Notes: generated by a model from the letters alone, not told the origin. DNA of 64,000 nucleotides from Glaciecola sp041380235 (GCF_041380235.1 NZ_JBGIYY010000002.1:124001-188000); one strand, 5' to 3'. Positions 36,549 to 45,585 are shown, numbered from the stretch's first letter. Made by a program: numbers and translations.

Positions 36549-36566
36549 TGGTTTTTAGGCGAAGTG
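36549..36566 (+). repeat. Copy 1 of an 18-bp intergenic repeat
   Basis: TGGTTTTTAGGCGAAGTG occurs here between lrp and ftsK, and identically at 60627-60644 between pgsA and the tRNA-Gly gene. Both copies are intergenic. Its role is not known to me. Confidence 0.6.
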
Positions 36567-36733
36567 TATTTTTCTGCCCAGATTTCACGCTGTAACATTA
36601 GTCGCTTAAACAGGCTGTTAAATATGGGTTAAATTGCCAGATAAAATCCTCGGATTTAGGTGATATGTATCTTTCAAATATGCTAATCTTTCAAGGAATA
36701 TAACCATTCAACCAATAAGAACATACGAATAAG

Positions 36734-39124
36734 ATGTCACGACTGTCAGGCATACAGCGAATAATGGAAGTAGGCATGATTTTATCATGCGGCTTTGCAT
36801 TTTTTTTATTGGTCGCGTTAGCATCATTTCACCCAAGCGATCCTGGCTGGTCGCAAGCAGGATTGAGCCCAGATGTGCAAAACATGATGGGCGCGGTTGG
36901 GGCGTATTTTGCTGATATATTATTATTCACTTTTGGCTGGACCGCATATCTGGTGCCTTTTGCCTTAGCCTTTATTGGTTGGTTTGTATTCTTACATTTG
37001 CGCAGTTTAAAAGAACTTGATTATTTAACCATTAGCCTGCGTCTTATTGGTATTGTGCTTCTCATATTCGGTTTTACCGGCATTGCCAGCATTAACTTTG
37101 ATGACTTCTACAGTGTCTCAGCAGGCGGCGCGATGGGCGACATTATCAGCGCGGCCTTATTACCGCATTTTAGCTTTATTGGCTCGGTGCTTTTACTGCT
37201 TTGCTTTTTCTGCACAGGCTTTACCCTTGCAACCGGTATTTCATGGATGAGTATCGTTGATGGGATTGGTAAGGTAAGTATTGTGTCTACTAAACAATTG
37301 ATTGCTTTACCCAATAGAGTGGGTCAACTATCCCTGCCAAGTCCTAAAAATAAAAAAGACCAAGCTAACAAAGCTAGCGCGGACGCCGGTAAAGTCACAA
37401 TTACGAGTCTGCGAGCGGCGCCACATGCACCCAAAGCCATTGAGCCATCGTTTAGCATCCCTGACGAAGTATTCGATGAAGATTTGCCGCCGTTTTCCAG
37501 TGATACAAAAGTAAATGCGACAAAGCCAGTCAAGGCATCAAAGTCAGGCATTAGTGACTTGGCGCCTGAGAGCGACGCAGGTGCTGACGAACAAGAAATA
37601 GACTCTCGAGACGGCGAGAGCAGCCAATTAACGCCCATGCCTTCGTTCGACCTGCTCGAAAGAGCCAACAAGAGAGAAAACCCTATTTCGCAGGAAGAAT
37701 TAGACCAAGTTTCAAGGTTATTAGAGGCTAAACTCGCCGATTTTAATATTGAAGCTACCGTAGTTGATGTGCTGCCTGGGCCGGTCATCACAAGGTTTGA
37801 GCTCGATTTAGCGCCTGGCGTAAAAGTCAGTCGCATCACGGCGCTAGCGAAAGATTTAGCGCGCGCCATGTCGGCGATATCGGTGCGCGTAGTTGAGGTA
37901 ATCCCTGGTAAATCGGTAATTGGATTAGAGTTACCCAATAAACACCGAGAAATGGTGCGCCTAAGTGAAGTCATCAGCTGCGAGGCTTTTCAAAACAGTG
38001 AGTCACCATTGACCATGGTACTTGGGGCCGACATATCTGGTAATCCGGTCATTGTTGATTTAGGCAAAATGCCTCATTTATTAGTTGCTGGCACCACAGG
38101 CTCAGGTAAATCAGTAGGTGTGAACGTGATGATTCTAAGCTTGCTGTACAAATCAACGCCTGAAGATGTGCGCTTGATCATGATCGATCCCAAAATGCTG
38201 GAACTTTCGGTATATGAAGGCATTCCGCATTTATTAGCCGAAGTGGTAACCGACATGAAAGAGGCTTCCAACGCCTTGCGTTGGTGTGTAGGTGAGATGG
38301 AGCGCAGATATCGTTTAATGTCAGCATTAGGGGTACGTAATCTTAAGGGCTATAACAAAAAAATTGCTGATGCCGCTGCAAAAGGCGAGCATATTTACGA
38401 CCCACTATGGCAGCCTAGTCAGAGTATGGAAGAGACTGCTCCTGCATTAGATAAACTCCCGTCAATTGTGGTGATTGTTGACGAATTCGCTGACATGATG
38501 ATGATCGTTGGTAAAAAGGTCGAAGAGCTCATTGCGCGCATCGCTCAAAAGGCAAGGGCAGCTGGTATACACCTTATACTCGCAACACAGCGTCCTTCGG
38601 TTGATGTAATTACTGGCTTGATAAAAGCCAATATTCCTACCCGCATTGCTTTTCAGGTATCTAGCAAAATTGATTCACGTACCATTTTAGACCAGCAGGG
38701 AGCAGAATCTCTGCTAGGTATGGGTGATATGCTGTATAACCCCCCCGGTACAAGCATCACCACGCGTATCCATGGAGCGTTTGTTGACGATCATGAAGTC
38801 CACGCCGTTGTTGCTGACTGGAAAGCGCGCGGTGCCCCTCAGTACATCGATGAAATTCTCAACGGTGAAAGTTCCGGTGAGATATTGCTACCGGGTGAGC
38901 AGGGGGAGAGCTCTGGTGAAGATTATGATGCCTTTTACGACGAAGCTATCGCCTTTATTACCGAGGCCCGCAAAGTATCGGTATCAAGCATTCAGCGTAA
39001 ATTTAGAATTGGCTACAACCGCGCTGCCCGGATAGTTGAACAAATGGAGATGGACGGCGTCATAAGTACTGCCGGCCATAATGGTAACCGCGAAGTCCTC
39101 GCGCCACCGCCGCCTAAGGATTAA
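36734..39124 (+). CDS. ftsK: DNA translocase FtsK
   Basis: This is a 796-residue protein, shorter than E. coli FtsK because the linker is short. There are four to five N-terminal membrane helices (to about residue 185), a low-complexity linker (190-310), then the RecA-like motor with Walker A GTTGSGKSV near residue 455 and Walker B VVIVDEFADMMM. The gamma winged helix at the end (VSVSSIQRKFRIGYNRAARIVEQME) reads KOPS sites. It pumps chromosomes through the septum and activates XerCD. It follows lrp with 229 bp between. Confidence 0.97.
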   Translation: MSRLSGIQRIMEVGMILSCGFAFFLLVALASFHPSDPGWSQAGLSPDVQNMMGAVGAYFADILLFTFGWTAYLVPFALAFIGWFVFLHLRSLKELDYLTISLRLIGIVLLIFGFTGIASINFDDFYSVSAGGAMGDIISAALLPHFSFIGSVLLLLCFFCTGFTLATGISWMSIVDGIGKVSIVSTKQLIALPNRVGQLSLPSPKNKKDQANKASADAGKVTITSLRAAPHAPKAIEPSFSIPDEVFDEDLPPFSSDTKVNATKPVKASKSGISDLAPESDAGADEQEIDSRDGESSQLTPMPSFDLLERANKRENPISQEELDQVSRLLEAKLADFNIEATVVDVLPGPVITRFELDLAPGVKVSRITALAKDLARAMSAISVRVVEVIPGKSVIGLELPNKHREMVRLSEVISCEAFQNSESPLTMVLGADISGNPVIVDLGKMPHLLVAGTTGSGKSVGVNVMILSLLYKSTPEDVRLIMIDPKMLELSVYEGIPHLLAEVVTDMKEASNALRWCVGEMERRYRLMSALGVRNLKGYNKKIADAAAKGEHIYDPLWQPSQSMEETAPALDKLPSIVVIVDEFADMMMIVGKKVEELIARIAQKARAAGIHLILATQRPSVDVITGLIKANIPTRIAFQVSSKIDSRTILDQQGAESLLGMGDMLYNPPGTSITTRIHGAFVDDHEVHAVVADWKARGAPQYIDEILNGESSGEILLPGEQGESSGEDYDAFYDEAIAFITEARKVSVSSIQRKFRIGYNRAARIVEQMEMDGVISTAGHNGNREVLAPPPPKD

Positions 39125-39125
39125 T

Positions 39126-39773
39126 ATGCAACTTGTGTCATTTTCAAAGTTTAGCCTTGCGATTATATGCTTATCTTCAATTGCCTTTTCTACGCATTCT
39201 CAAGAGACAAGCGCTAGCGACAGCCTTAAACCCATATTAGGTAGTCTTCAGAGCTACCGTGCGAGCTTTGTACAATTAATTCAAGACGCAGAGGGCGAGA
39301 CCCTGCAGCAGTCTGAAGGGCTTATGTCTCTAAAGAAACCAAACATGCTTAGATGGGAGGTGTCCTTGCCTGATGCTTCATTGTTTGTTGCAGATGGTTT
39401 GGTAATATACAACCTCGATCCCTTCGTTGAGCAAGTCACCTTGTTAGATCAAGCCGACATCGTGAACAACAATCCATTGATGCTGTTAATATCAGATGAT
39501 ACTGAGGCTTGGGACAAGGTCGATATATCTTATGAAAATGGAGAGTACTGGCTTAAGTCAAATGATGAAAATGCCAATATATCCTTACTCAAGCTTCGTT
39601 TTGTTGAAGGTGTTTTACAGTCCTTACATTCTGTAGATCGTCAGCAACAGTCAAACATCATCGAGTTTAGTAGCATCCAACATAATCTCAATATTGCTGA
39701 TTCTGCGTTTCGAGTGGATATACCCGAGTCATACATTGTTGATGACCAGCGCAAGTCTGCCGCGCAGCCATAA
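39126..39773 (+). CDS. lolA: Outer-membrane lipoprotein carrier protein
   Basis: This is a protein of about 215 residues, the periplasmic chaperone carrying lipoproteins from LolCDE to LolB. It has a signal peptide (FSKFSLAIICLSSIAFSTHS) and the LolA beta-sheet body beginning LQSYRASFVQLIQDAEGETLQQSEGLMSLKKPNMLRWE. The start 39126 lies just after the ftsK stop; the upstream 15 codons overlap ftsK. Gene order ftsK-lolA-rarA is conserved. Confidence 0.95.
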   Translation: MQLVSFSKFSLAIICLSSIAFSTHSQETSASDSLKPILGSLQSYRASFVQLIQDAEGETLQQSEGLMSLKKPNMLRWEVSLPDASLFVADGLVIYNLDPFVEQVTLLDQADIVNNNPLMLLISDDTEAWDKVDISYENGEYWLKSNDENANISLLKLRFVEGVLQSLHSVDRQQQSNIIEFSSIQHNLNIADSAFRVDIPESYIVDDQRKSAAQP

Positions 39774-39801
39774 ACGTGAAGAAATCTCAAGCCCCTCGCA
39801 A

Positions 39802-41118
39802 ATGAGCCAAACTCGCCCCCTTGCCAGTTTGTTGCGTCCTAATAGTTTTAGCGATTATGTAGGCAACCCCGATTTAATGGGCAAGACCGGCATTCTTCGC
39901 ATGCTAGCCGAAAAGCAAAACATTCCCTCAATGATTTTGTGGGGCCCTCCCGGCTGTGGTAAGACATCCTTGGTAAATGTGCTGGCGAAAGTTCTCGACA
40001 CTGACGTTAAAGTTATGTCGGCTATCAACTCGGGTGTAAAAGACATCAAACAGGTCGCCCAACAGGCACAAGAGCAACAGGAAGGTATGTTTGGCTCAGT
40101 GCCTTTGGTGTTTGTGGACGAAATACATCGCTTTAATAAAGCCCAGCAAGACGCCTTTTTACCTTATGTAGAAAGCGGCGTCATTCGCTTAGTTGGTGCA
40201 ACCACTGAGAATCCTTCGTTTTCTATTAATAACGCATTGCTGTCAAGGATGCGCGTGTTCACCTTAAAAGCACTTGATGTGCAGGATATGGACATGCTGT
40301 GCGAGCGTGCCTTAACTCACCTCAACGCTAATGATGGCTTGCACGCAGTAGCTATATCGAAAGAGGCCAAAGATGCACTGATCATATTTGCCAATGGCGA
40401 CGCTCGGCGCTTACTTAACAGTATCGAAATTGCTTCAGATATTGCCAAACTGAACGATGCTGGCATTCGCATGATAGATCATCAGACCCTAGAAGTAGCG
40501 GTAGGCGAGAGTATTGCTGCATTTGCTAAACAGGGTGACCATTATTACGATTTGCTGTCTGCTTTTCATAAATCTATCCGTGGTAGTGCAAGCGATGCTG
40601 CACTTTATTGGTTTGCGCGTATGTTAACGGCAAATACCGATGTCACACCAATTTGCAGAAGACTGTTGGCAATAGCGTCAGAGGATATCGGCAACGCAGA
40701 CCCAAAAGCCATACAAGTATGCTTAACCGCATGGGATGTTTATCATAGGGTGGGACAAGCTGAAGGTGAACGAGCCGTTGCGCAAGCGGTTATTTATTGC
40801 GCTTTAGCGCCAAAAAGTAACGCTGTGTACAACGCATTTAAAGCGGCCAAGCGAGATGCCTTAAAATATCATAGCGAAGCGGTACCGCTGCATCTTCGCA
40901 ACGCCCCTTCTGCTTTGGCAAAAGAGGCAGGGCATGGCAAAGAATACGTGTATCCGCATAACCTTGATACAGCTTATGCAACAGATATATCTTACTTTCC
41001 TGACAGTATGGGCAGTCAACAATACTACGCGCCCAATCCACGTGGCTTTGAAAAGCAGCTATTACAAAAAATCGCCTATTTACAGAATTTAGAGGATAAT
41101 GCAAAGAATGAGCAGTGA
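39802..41118 (+). CDS. rarA: Replication-associated recombination protein A (AAA+ ATPase)
   Basis: This is a clamp-loader-like ATPase of about 438 residues (RarA/MgsA) acting at stalled forks. Walker A is ILWGPPGCGKTSLV, followed by FVDEIHRFNKAQQDAFLP and VGATTENPSFSINNALLSR. I start at MSQTRPLASLLRP (39802), 28 bp past the lolA stop; a second in-frame ATG at 39742 would overlap lolA. Neither has a strong ribosome site, so the start is uncertain. Confidence 0.93.
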   Translation: MSQTRPLASLLRPNSFSDYVGNPDLMGKTGILRMLAEKQNIPSMILWGPPGCGKTSLVNVLAKVLDTDVKVMSAINSGVKDIKQVAQQAQEQQEGMFGSVPLVFVDEIHRFNKAQQDAFLPYVESGVIRLVGATTENPSFSINNALLSRMRVFTLKALDVQDMDMLCERALTHLNANDGLHAVAISKEAKDALIIFANGDARRLLNSIEIASDIAKLNDAGIRMIDHQTLEVAVGESIAAFAKQGDHYYDLLSAFHKSIRGSASDAALYWFARMLTANTDVTPICRRLLAIASEDIGNADPKAIQVCLTAWDVYHRVGQAEGERAVAQAVIYCALAPKSNAVYNAFKAAKRDALKYHSEAVPLHLRNAPSALAKEAGHGKEYVYPHNLDTAYATDISYFPDSMGSQQYYAPNPRGFEKQLLQKIAYLQNLEDNAKNEQ

Positions 41119-41163
41119 TATGAACAAGCATTCTTTTAATTTGCAAATACAAGGCTCGTCAAC

Positions 41164-41547
41164 ATGACGATTACGTGGGTAACATATTTATACGTAGCAG
41201 TCGGTGGTGCTCTTGGTGCCTGTTTGCGACTGTTTGCTAATTTAACTCTGACAAATTTGTTGGGCAAAAGCCTGCCTTTTGCTACCCTTAGCGTTAACGT
41301 AGTAGGCTCGTTTTTTCTAGGTTTAGTATTTGCTTGGTTTTCGCAGCAATCTGACGTTGAAAGTGACCTCAAACTATTCGTTACCGTTGGTTTTTTAGGG
41401 GCCTTGACAACATTCTCTACGTTTTCTTTAGAAGTATTTCTGTTCCTCCAGCAAGGTGAGTGGATGCGAGCAGGGATCACGGTTTTACTTAACGTGTGCC
41501 TATGCCTTGCGGCTGTATGGTGTGCAATGACATTAATGAAAGGATAG
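41164..41547 (+). CDS. crcB: Fluoride exporter CrcB/Fluc
   Basis: This is a 127-residue four-helix membrane protein, the Fluc type of dual-topology fluoride channel. The signature segments are VGGALGACLRL, SVNVVGSFFLGL and GFLGALTTFSTFSLE, the last forming the central sodium and fluoride path. I looked for a fluoride riboswitch upstream and saw none; the gene follows rarA by 45 bp and was probably recruited into this operon. Its stop is 9 bp before the serS ATG. Confidence 0.94.
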   Translation: MTITWVTYLYVAVGGALGACLRLFANLTLTNLLGKSLPFATLSVNVVGSFFLGLVFAWFSQQSDVESDLKLFVTVGFLGALTTFSTFSLEVFLFLQQGEWMRAGITVLLNVCLCLAAVWCAMTLMKG

Positions 41548-41555
41548 TAATTGTT

Positions 41556-42854
41556 ATGTTAGACCCACGTTTGCTTCGCAATCAAATTGACCAGACCGCA
41601 GAAGCATTGGCTAGCAGAGGTTTTGTACTCGATACTGCAGCTTATAATGAATTGGAAGAAAAACGCAAAGCCCTGCAGGTTGAAACACAAGAGCTACAAA
41701 ATGAGCGTAACACGCGCTCTAAAGCTATCGGCAAAGCAAAGGCATCAGGGCAGGACATTACTCCCTTGCTCGCTCAAGTCAGTGAGTTAGGCGATAAGCT
41801 AGAGCAGGCGAAGTCGGCTTTAGAGCATGTACTAAGTGCTATTAACATTTTTTATCAAGAAACGCCGAATTTACCCGCTGAGGGCGTTCCTATCGGTAAA
41901 TCAGAAGACGAAAATGTTGAAATATTAACCTGGGGCACGCCAACAAGTTTTGATTTTGAAGTAAAAGACCATGTCGATGTGGCCGAAGGCTTAAGCAACG
42001 GCCTCGATTTTGAAACCGCGGCAAAGCTATCGGGCTCTCGTTTTGTGGTAATGAATGGGGCTGTGGCGCGCATGCATAGGGCATTGGCTCAGTTCATGCT
42101 CGATTGCCATACCCAAGAGCATGGTTATCACGAAGTATATGTGCCTTACCTAGTAAACTCTGAAAGCCTATACGGCACCGGCCAACTGCCAAAATTTGGT
42201 GAAGATTTATTCCATACCAAACCTGCCACCGAAGAAGGGCAAGGTATGTCGTTGATACCCACAGCTGAGGTGCCCTTAACCAATATTGCCCGCGACCACA
42301 TCTTCGATGCTGATGAGCTACCGGTGAAAATGACAGCGCATACTCCTTGCTTTAGAAGTGAAGCCGGCAGCTACGGCAGAGACACCAGAGGCCTCATTCG
42401 ACAGCATCAGTTTGATAAAGTCGAAATGGTGCAGTTAGTACATCCCGATAGCTCTATGCAGGCTTTAGAAGAGTTAACAGGGCATGCTGAAGTAATTTTA
42501 CAAAAGCTAAATTTACCGTACCGCAAGGTGATATTGTGTACCGGAGATATGGGGTTCGGCTCATGCAAGACCTATGATCTTGAGGTGTGGCTACCCGCGC
42601 AAAATACGTATAGAGAAATCAGCTCCTGCTCTAACATGGGCGATTTCCAAGCCCGCAGAATGCAGGCCCGCTTTAAATCAAAAGACATGAAAAAGCCAGA
42701 ATTACTGCACACGCTAAACGGTTCAGGCTTGGCAGTAGGGCGAACCTTAGTGGCGATCCTAGAAAACTATCAAAGGGCTGATGGCAGTATAACGGTTCCT
42801 GAAGTGCTCGTGCCATATATGAATGGACTCACAGAAATACAATCGACGATGTAA
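41556..42854 (+). CDS. serS: Seryl-tRNA synthetase
   Basis: This is a 432-residue class II synthetase. The N-terminal coiled-coil arm that binds the long variable arm of tRNA-Ser spans about residues 30-100. Motif 2 is FRSEAGSYGRDTRGLIRQHQF and motif 3 is LNGSGLAVGRTLVAILENYQ. I use the ATG at 41556 (MLDPRLLRNQID); AAGGA 11-15 bp before it overlaps the end of crcB. A strong hairpin downstream lies within the convergent tusE gene. Confidence 0.97.
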   Translation: MLDPRLLRNQIDQTAEALASRGFVLDTAAYNELEEKRKALQVETQELQNERNTRSKAIGKAKASGQDITPLLAQVSELGDKLEQAKSALEHVLSAINIFYQETPNLPAEGVPIGKSEDENVEILTWGTPTSFDFEVKDHVDVAEGLSNGLDFETAAKLSGSRFVVMNGAVARMHRALAQFMLDCHTQEHGYHEVYVPYLVNSESLYGTGQLPKFGEDLFHTKPATEEGQGMSLIPTAEVPLTNIARDHIFDADELPVKMTAHTPCFRSEAGSYGRDTRGLIRQHQFDKVEMVQLVHPDSSMQALEELTGHAEVILQKLNLPYRKVILCTGDMGFGSCKTYDLEVWLPAQNTYREISSCSNMGDFQARRMQARFKSKDMKKPELLHTLNGSGLAVGRTLVAILENYQRADGSITVPEVLVPYMNGLTEIQSTM

Positions 42855-42862
42855 CTAAAAGT

Positions 42863-43210
42863 CTATAAACACTTTGCCGGTTTGGGCAAACCGGCAAGTT
42901 TTGTGGCAAGTTTGGCTGGGCCATCAGGGAACAAGCGATGTAAATATCGGCTATTGCCTACCTCGGGTCCAAATTTATCCTTCATAGCCTTTACCAGTGC
43001 GCGAATAGCGGGGCTGGTGTCGTAGGTTTGATAAAATTCTCGCACAAAATAAATGACTTCCCAATGTTTATCACTCAGCACCATTTGCTCTTGCTTTGCC
43101 AGAGCAAGAGCAAGTTCCTCACTCCATTGTGACATATTGCTGAGATAGCCATTTTTATCCAGCAAAATGTCCTTGCCATTTACACTTATGCAGCGCTGAG
43201 CTTGATTCAA
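42863..43210 (-). CDS. tusE: Sulfur-relay protein TusE (DsrC family)
   Basis: This is a 115-residue sulfur carrier. DsrC-family features are visible: GYLSNMSQWSEELALALAKQE and HWEVIYFVREFYQTYDTSPAIRALVKA. The penultimate residue is Cys (C114 in AKCL), the conserved persulfide carrier. In E. coli TusE takes sulfur from TusBCD and gives it to MnmA for 2-thiouridine in tRNA. Here, unlike E. coli, it sits directly behind tusDCB in the same operon. Confidence 0.94.
   Translation of the reverse strand: MNQAQRCISVNGKDILLDKNGYLSNMSQWSEELALALAKQEQMVLSDKHWEVIYFVREFYQTYDTSPAIRALVKAMKDKFGPEVGNSRYLHRLFPDGPAKLATKLAGLPKPAKCL
42874..42903 (+). terminator. serS terminator embedded in the tusE 3' end
   Basis: A perfect 10-bp stem, TTGCCGGTTT pairing with AAACCGGCAA over GGGC, is followed by GTTTTG on the plus strand. 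It lies 20 bp past the serS stop but inside the coding sequence of convergent tusE (last dozen codons). Confidence 0.8.
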
Positions 43211-43226
43211 TATAGTGATTCCTTGT

Positions 43227-43514
43227 TTATTGCAAAGTCATAACAGGGGTGTGCTCTGCGCAGAGCACTACCCATTGAGTATGACTTATATAATTTACGT
43301 GCTTATTGTTAATCGCAGGGTGATCATTAAATTGCGCATCAAGGCCAGCAGCGCGCCAATCAACATCGAGTACCTTAATCCGATGAGGGGAGACTAGGGT
43401 CAATAATCTAGGCAAAAGATACACGCCATTTTGCAGCAATACAAAATGAATACTTTCATCATCAATATAGGCTGTCACTTGGTCAAGCTTATTGCACATT
43501 ACTTGAATTAACAT
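43227..43514 (-). CDS. tusB: Sulfurtransferase complex subunit TusB (DsrH family)
   Basis: This is a 95-residue protein matching the small DsrH/TusB family: DDESIHFVLLQNGVYLLPRL in the middle and a C-terminal YISHTQWVVLCAEHTPVMTL. It is the third subunit of the TusBCD hexamer that relays persulfide sulfur to TusE for tRNA thiolation. It follows tusC by 2 bp and precedes tusE. Sequence similarity within DsrH is generally weak; context makes the call. Confidence 0.85.
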   Translation of the reverse strand: MLIQVMCNKLDQVTAYIDDESIHFVLLQNGVYLLPRLLTLVSPHRIKVLDVDWRAAGLDAQFNDHPAINNKHVNYISHTQWVVLCAEHTPVMTLQ

Positions 43515-43516
43515 CG

Positions 43517-43879
43517 CTAGAACACCAGAATTTGTTGGGATGCACGTTTAAGCAAAAGCACATCATCTTGATTAATAATCGAGTAAGAAAGCTTCCCGTC
43601 ATTAGTTATGCGTAACCCGCGAAAATCAATACTGGCTTTGTCTACATAAATATCTTCAATATCATAAAGGGGGAGTGAACACAGTTTTTTATAGGTATTT
43701 TTATGGAAAATTGATTCAGCTTGTTGAGATTCTACACATTGATAGACGCCATCATCCTCTAATAATATTTTGACCTGTAGTCCAACATTGCTAGCCGCTA
43801 GGGCTGCCTCAAAAGCATCGATAGCGGCACTGCTATGGTAAGGCGCTTGGGTGCTAATAATTAGTAGATATGCACTCAA
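43517..43879 (-). CDS. tusC: Sulfurtransferase complex subunit TusC (DsrF family)
   Basis: This is a 120-residue DsrE/F-fold protein. It begins LLIISTQAPYHSSAAIDAFEAALAASN, the usual opening of this fold (compare TusD), and continues with LEDDGVYQC. It lacks the catalytic Cys of TusD, as expected for the structural subunit. The gene overlaps the end of tusD by 4 bp and is followed by tusB. Confidence 0.88.
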   Translation of the reverse strand: MSAYLLIISTQAPYHSSAAIDAFEAALAASNVGLQVKILLEDDGVYQCVESQQAESIFHKNTYKKLCSLPLYDIEDIYVDKASIDFRGLRITNDGKLSYSIINQDDVLLLKRASQQILVF

Positions 43880-44262
43880 AACTGAATACTCTTAATGGCT
43901 TCGTTATGCAGTGCGGCAAAATACGCACTCATCCCTACTGATTGAAAAGATGGGTTCATATTTTGTATATCACTATCTACCCTGTGGCGTGAACATATTA
44001 CACCACGGCGAGTAGCTGCTGTTTCACACACATAAAGAGGCACACCATGTTTTGCATGCAGAAGCTCCCAGCGCTCTTTCATATTGACTTCATCAGCATT
44101 TACTTCAATTAATGCTGATGCATTGTGAACACCTGCTTGATAAAAGAATACATGCTCAATTTTGTGTCCTAATGCTATTGCAGCTTCACAAAATGCGAAG
44201 GCTGACTCGGCATTGCGCGAATCATATGAGCTTTTAGTTACAAATAGCGCGAATTGCTGCAT
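43876..44262 (-). CDS. tusD: Sulfurtransferase complex subunit TusD (DsrE family)
   Basis: This is a 128-residue subunit carrying the active Cys of the TusBCD complex, C79 in YVCETAATRRGV, at the position of E. coli C78. The N-terminal FALFVTKSSYDSRNAESAFAFCEAA is the DsrE fold opening. It receives sulfur from TusA and passes it on to TusE. It is the first gene of a tusD-tusC-tusB-tusE operon transcribed leftwards. Confidence 0.93.
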   Translation of the reverse strand: MQQFALFVTKSSYDSRNAESAFAFCEAAIALGHKIEHVFFYQAGVHNASALIEVNADEVNMKERWELLHAKHGVPLYVCETAATRRGVICSRHRVDSDIQNMNPSFQSVGMSAYFAALHNEAIKSIQF

Positions 44263-44328
44263 GGTTTTACATTTCTTAACGATAGTTATAGTTTAATTGG
44301 GGAAGTATACAGGGAAGTGACACAAACA

Positions 44329-44355
44329 AAAACGCCCCAAAAAACGGGGCGTTTT
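44329..44355. terminator. Terminator between yccA and tusD
   Basis: A 10-bp stem, AAAACGCCCC pairing with GGGGCGTTTT over an A-rich loop, has T-tracts on both strands. It ends yccA transcription on the minus strand just before the tus promoter region. Confidence 0.88.
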
Positions 44356-44371
44356 AATAAAGTTTTGTGGT

Positions 44372-45034
44372 TTAGTCGTCGCCGCCCATGCCTAAAAGCG
44401 CAAGCATGTGAACAAACATCTGCCAGATATTTAGGTAGAGGCTTGTGGTTGCACGAATGTAATTGGTTTCTCCGCCATTTACAATCCGGCTAGTGTCAAA
44501 CAATATCAAACCCGACATGATAAACACAACCAGTGCGCTGATTGCCATACTCATAGCTGGGATTTGTAAAAAGATGTTAGCCAACATGCCAACGATAGCA
44601 ACTACTAAGCCCACCATCAAAAAACCGCCTAAGAAGCTAAAATCTTTCTTAGTGACTAAGGCATAGCCCGACAGTGCGAAAAACACTACAGCCGTTGCTG
44701 CAAGGGCCTGCATTACAATATGGCCGGCACCCGCGTTTAAATAGATATTTAAGATTGGACCCAGTGCTCCACCTAATAACCCAGTGAAAGCAAACACCCA
44801 AAACAAGCCAGCGGCAGAGTCAGCCTTTTTATTTACGATAAACAGACTGATCAAGCCACCAATAAGCATCACAAAATAGCCAATAATGCCAATTTGTAAA
44901 AATGTAGTGATAGTAGCTGTGACCGCACTGAACGCAACGGTTAGTGCTAACAGCATGTAAGTATTGCGAAGTACCTTATTAATTTCAATCGCTGGGCGGT
45001 CTGCCGCGCTTGAATACATAGTACGCCTGTCCAT
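44372..45034 (-). CDS. yccA: Bax-inhibitor-1 family membrane protein, FtsH modulator
   Basis: This is a 220-residue protein with seven hydrophobic segments, of the BI-1/YccA family. Characteristic sequence includes the fifth-to-seventh helix region ISALVVFIMSGLILFDTSRIVNGGETNYIRATTSLYLNIWQMFVHMLALLG. In E. coli YccA is a substrate and modulator of FtsH and is encoded beside tusE, as it nearly is here. About 230 bp of sequence without a gene lie between it and the tRNA-Ser gene. Confidence 0.93.
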   Translation of the reverse strand: MDRRTMYSSAADRPAIEINKVLRNTYMLLALTVAFSAVTATITTFLQIGIIGYFVMLIGGLISLFIVNKKADSAAGLFWVFAFTGLLGGALGPILNIYLNAGAGHIVMQALAATAVVFFALSGYALVTKKDFSFLGGFLMVGLVVAIVGMLANIFLQIPAMSMAISALVVFIMSGLILFDTSRIVNGGETNYIRATTSLYLNIWQMFVHMLALLGMGGDD

Positions 45035-45267
45035 TTTGTATCTCCAAATAATGCATAAGTGTTGTTAAACTGCTAATAACGAGTAAACGACTCGATATAT
45101 ATTAGGCTGTTTGTATGGTGTTTGGTTCACTTTTTCAAGTGTTTTCTATTATAACCTGTTCGACGATGTAAACATGTCGGAAAATTGTGCGATTGAAACA
45201 GGTTTTTACGATTTTTTGACAATTAGACTTTACATTATCGCCATAGGCTTTTAATATGCGGGCCTCT

Positions 45268-45359
45268 GGAGAGTTGGCAGAGCCCGGTTGAATGCACCTG
45301 ACTTGAAATCAGACGAACGGTCAAACGTTCCGGGGGTTCGAATCCCTCACTCTCCGCCA
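45268..45359 (+). tRNA. tRNA-Ser (UGA)
   Basis: This is a class II tRNA of 92 nt including an encoded CCA. The acceptor GGAGAGT pairs with ACTCTCC; the anticodon loop CTTGAAA carries TGA at 45304-45306. It has a long variable arm (CGAACGGTCAAACGTTCC) and the T-loop GTTCGAATC. TTGACA at 45216-45221 may be the -35 element. A terminator follows closely. Confidence 0.95.
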
Positions 45360-45366
45360 AATACAG

Positions 45367-45394
45367 AAAAACCGCCTTTATGGCGGTTTTTTTT
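45367..45394 (+). terminator. Rho-independent terminator after tRNA-Ser
   Basis: A 10-bp stem, AAAAACCGCC pairing with GGCGGTTTTT over a 5-base loop, is followed by further T. It starts 8 bp after the tRNA. Confidence 0.9.
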
Positions 45395-45471
45395 ATGCCC
45401 GAGTATACAATATACGTGAGCAGTCGTATCAGGCAATAATAAATCTATATGCCAATCGACAAGATACCGGT

Positions 45472-45585
45472 TTATTTTCTATTTTTAGATAGGCTGATAC
45501 GTCGCCATGTAAAAAGCAGGCCGCTGATACTAAGTAATAAAAGTGCCACGCTGAAAATTATGTTCCAACTATGATTAAAATGCCC
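45472..45585 (-). pseudogene. Out-of-frame C-terminal tail of the PepSY protein
   Basis: In the frame shifted by one base, these codons read GHFNHSWNIIFSVALLLL, then SISGLLFTWRRISLSKNRK and a stop. It supplies exactly the final membrane helix and WRR end that PepSY membrane proteins have, and repeats the HN..L(Q/W)I(V/I) start seen earlier in the same protein (ENIHNLFLQIV). So this is a disrupted gene end, a sequencing error in a G-run, or a frameshift site. Confidence 0.75.

Noticed and set aside
36505..36733. LexA (SOS) box upstream of ftsK
   Set aside because: No CTGT-8 bp-ACAG pattern seen; the same search before uvrC was also negative.
37324..37974. 216-codon minus-strand ORF
   Set aside because: Lies wholly antisense within the ftsK linker and motor region; Ser/Thr-rich product typical of an antisense shadow.
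41119..41163. Possible fluoride riboswitch before crcB
   Set aside because: Only 45 bp separate rarA and crcB, and I could not see the conserved fluoride-aptamer bases.
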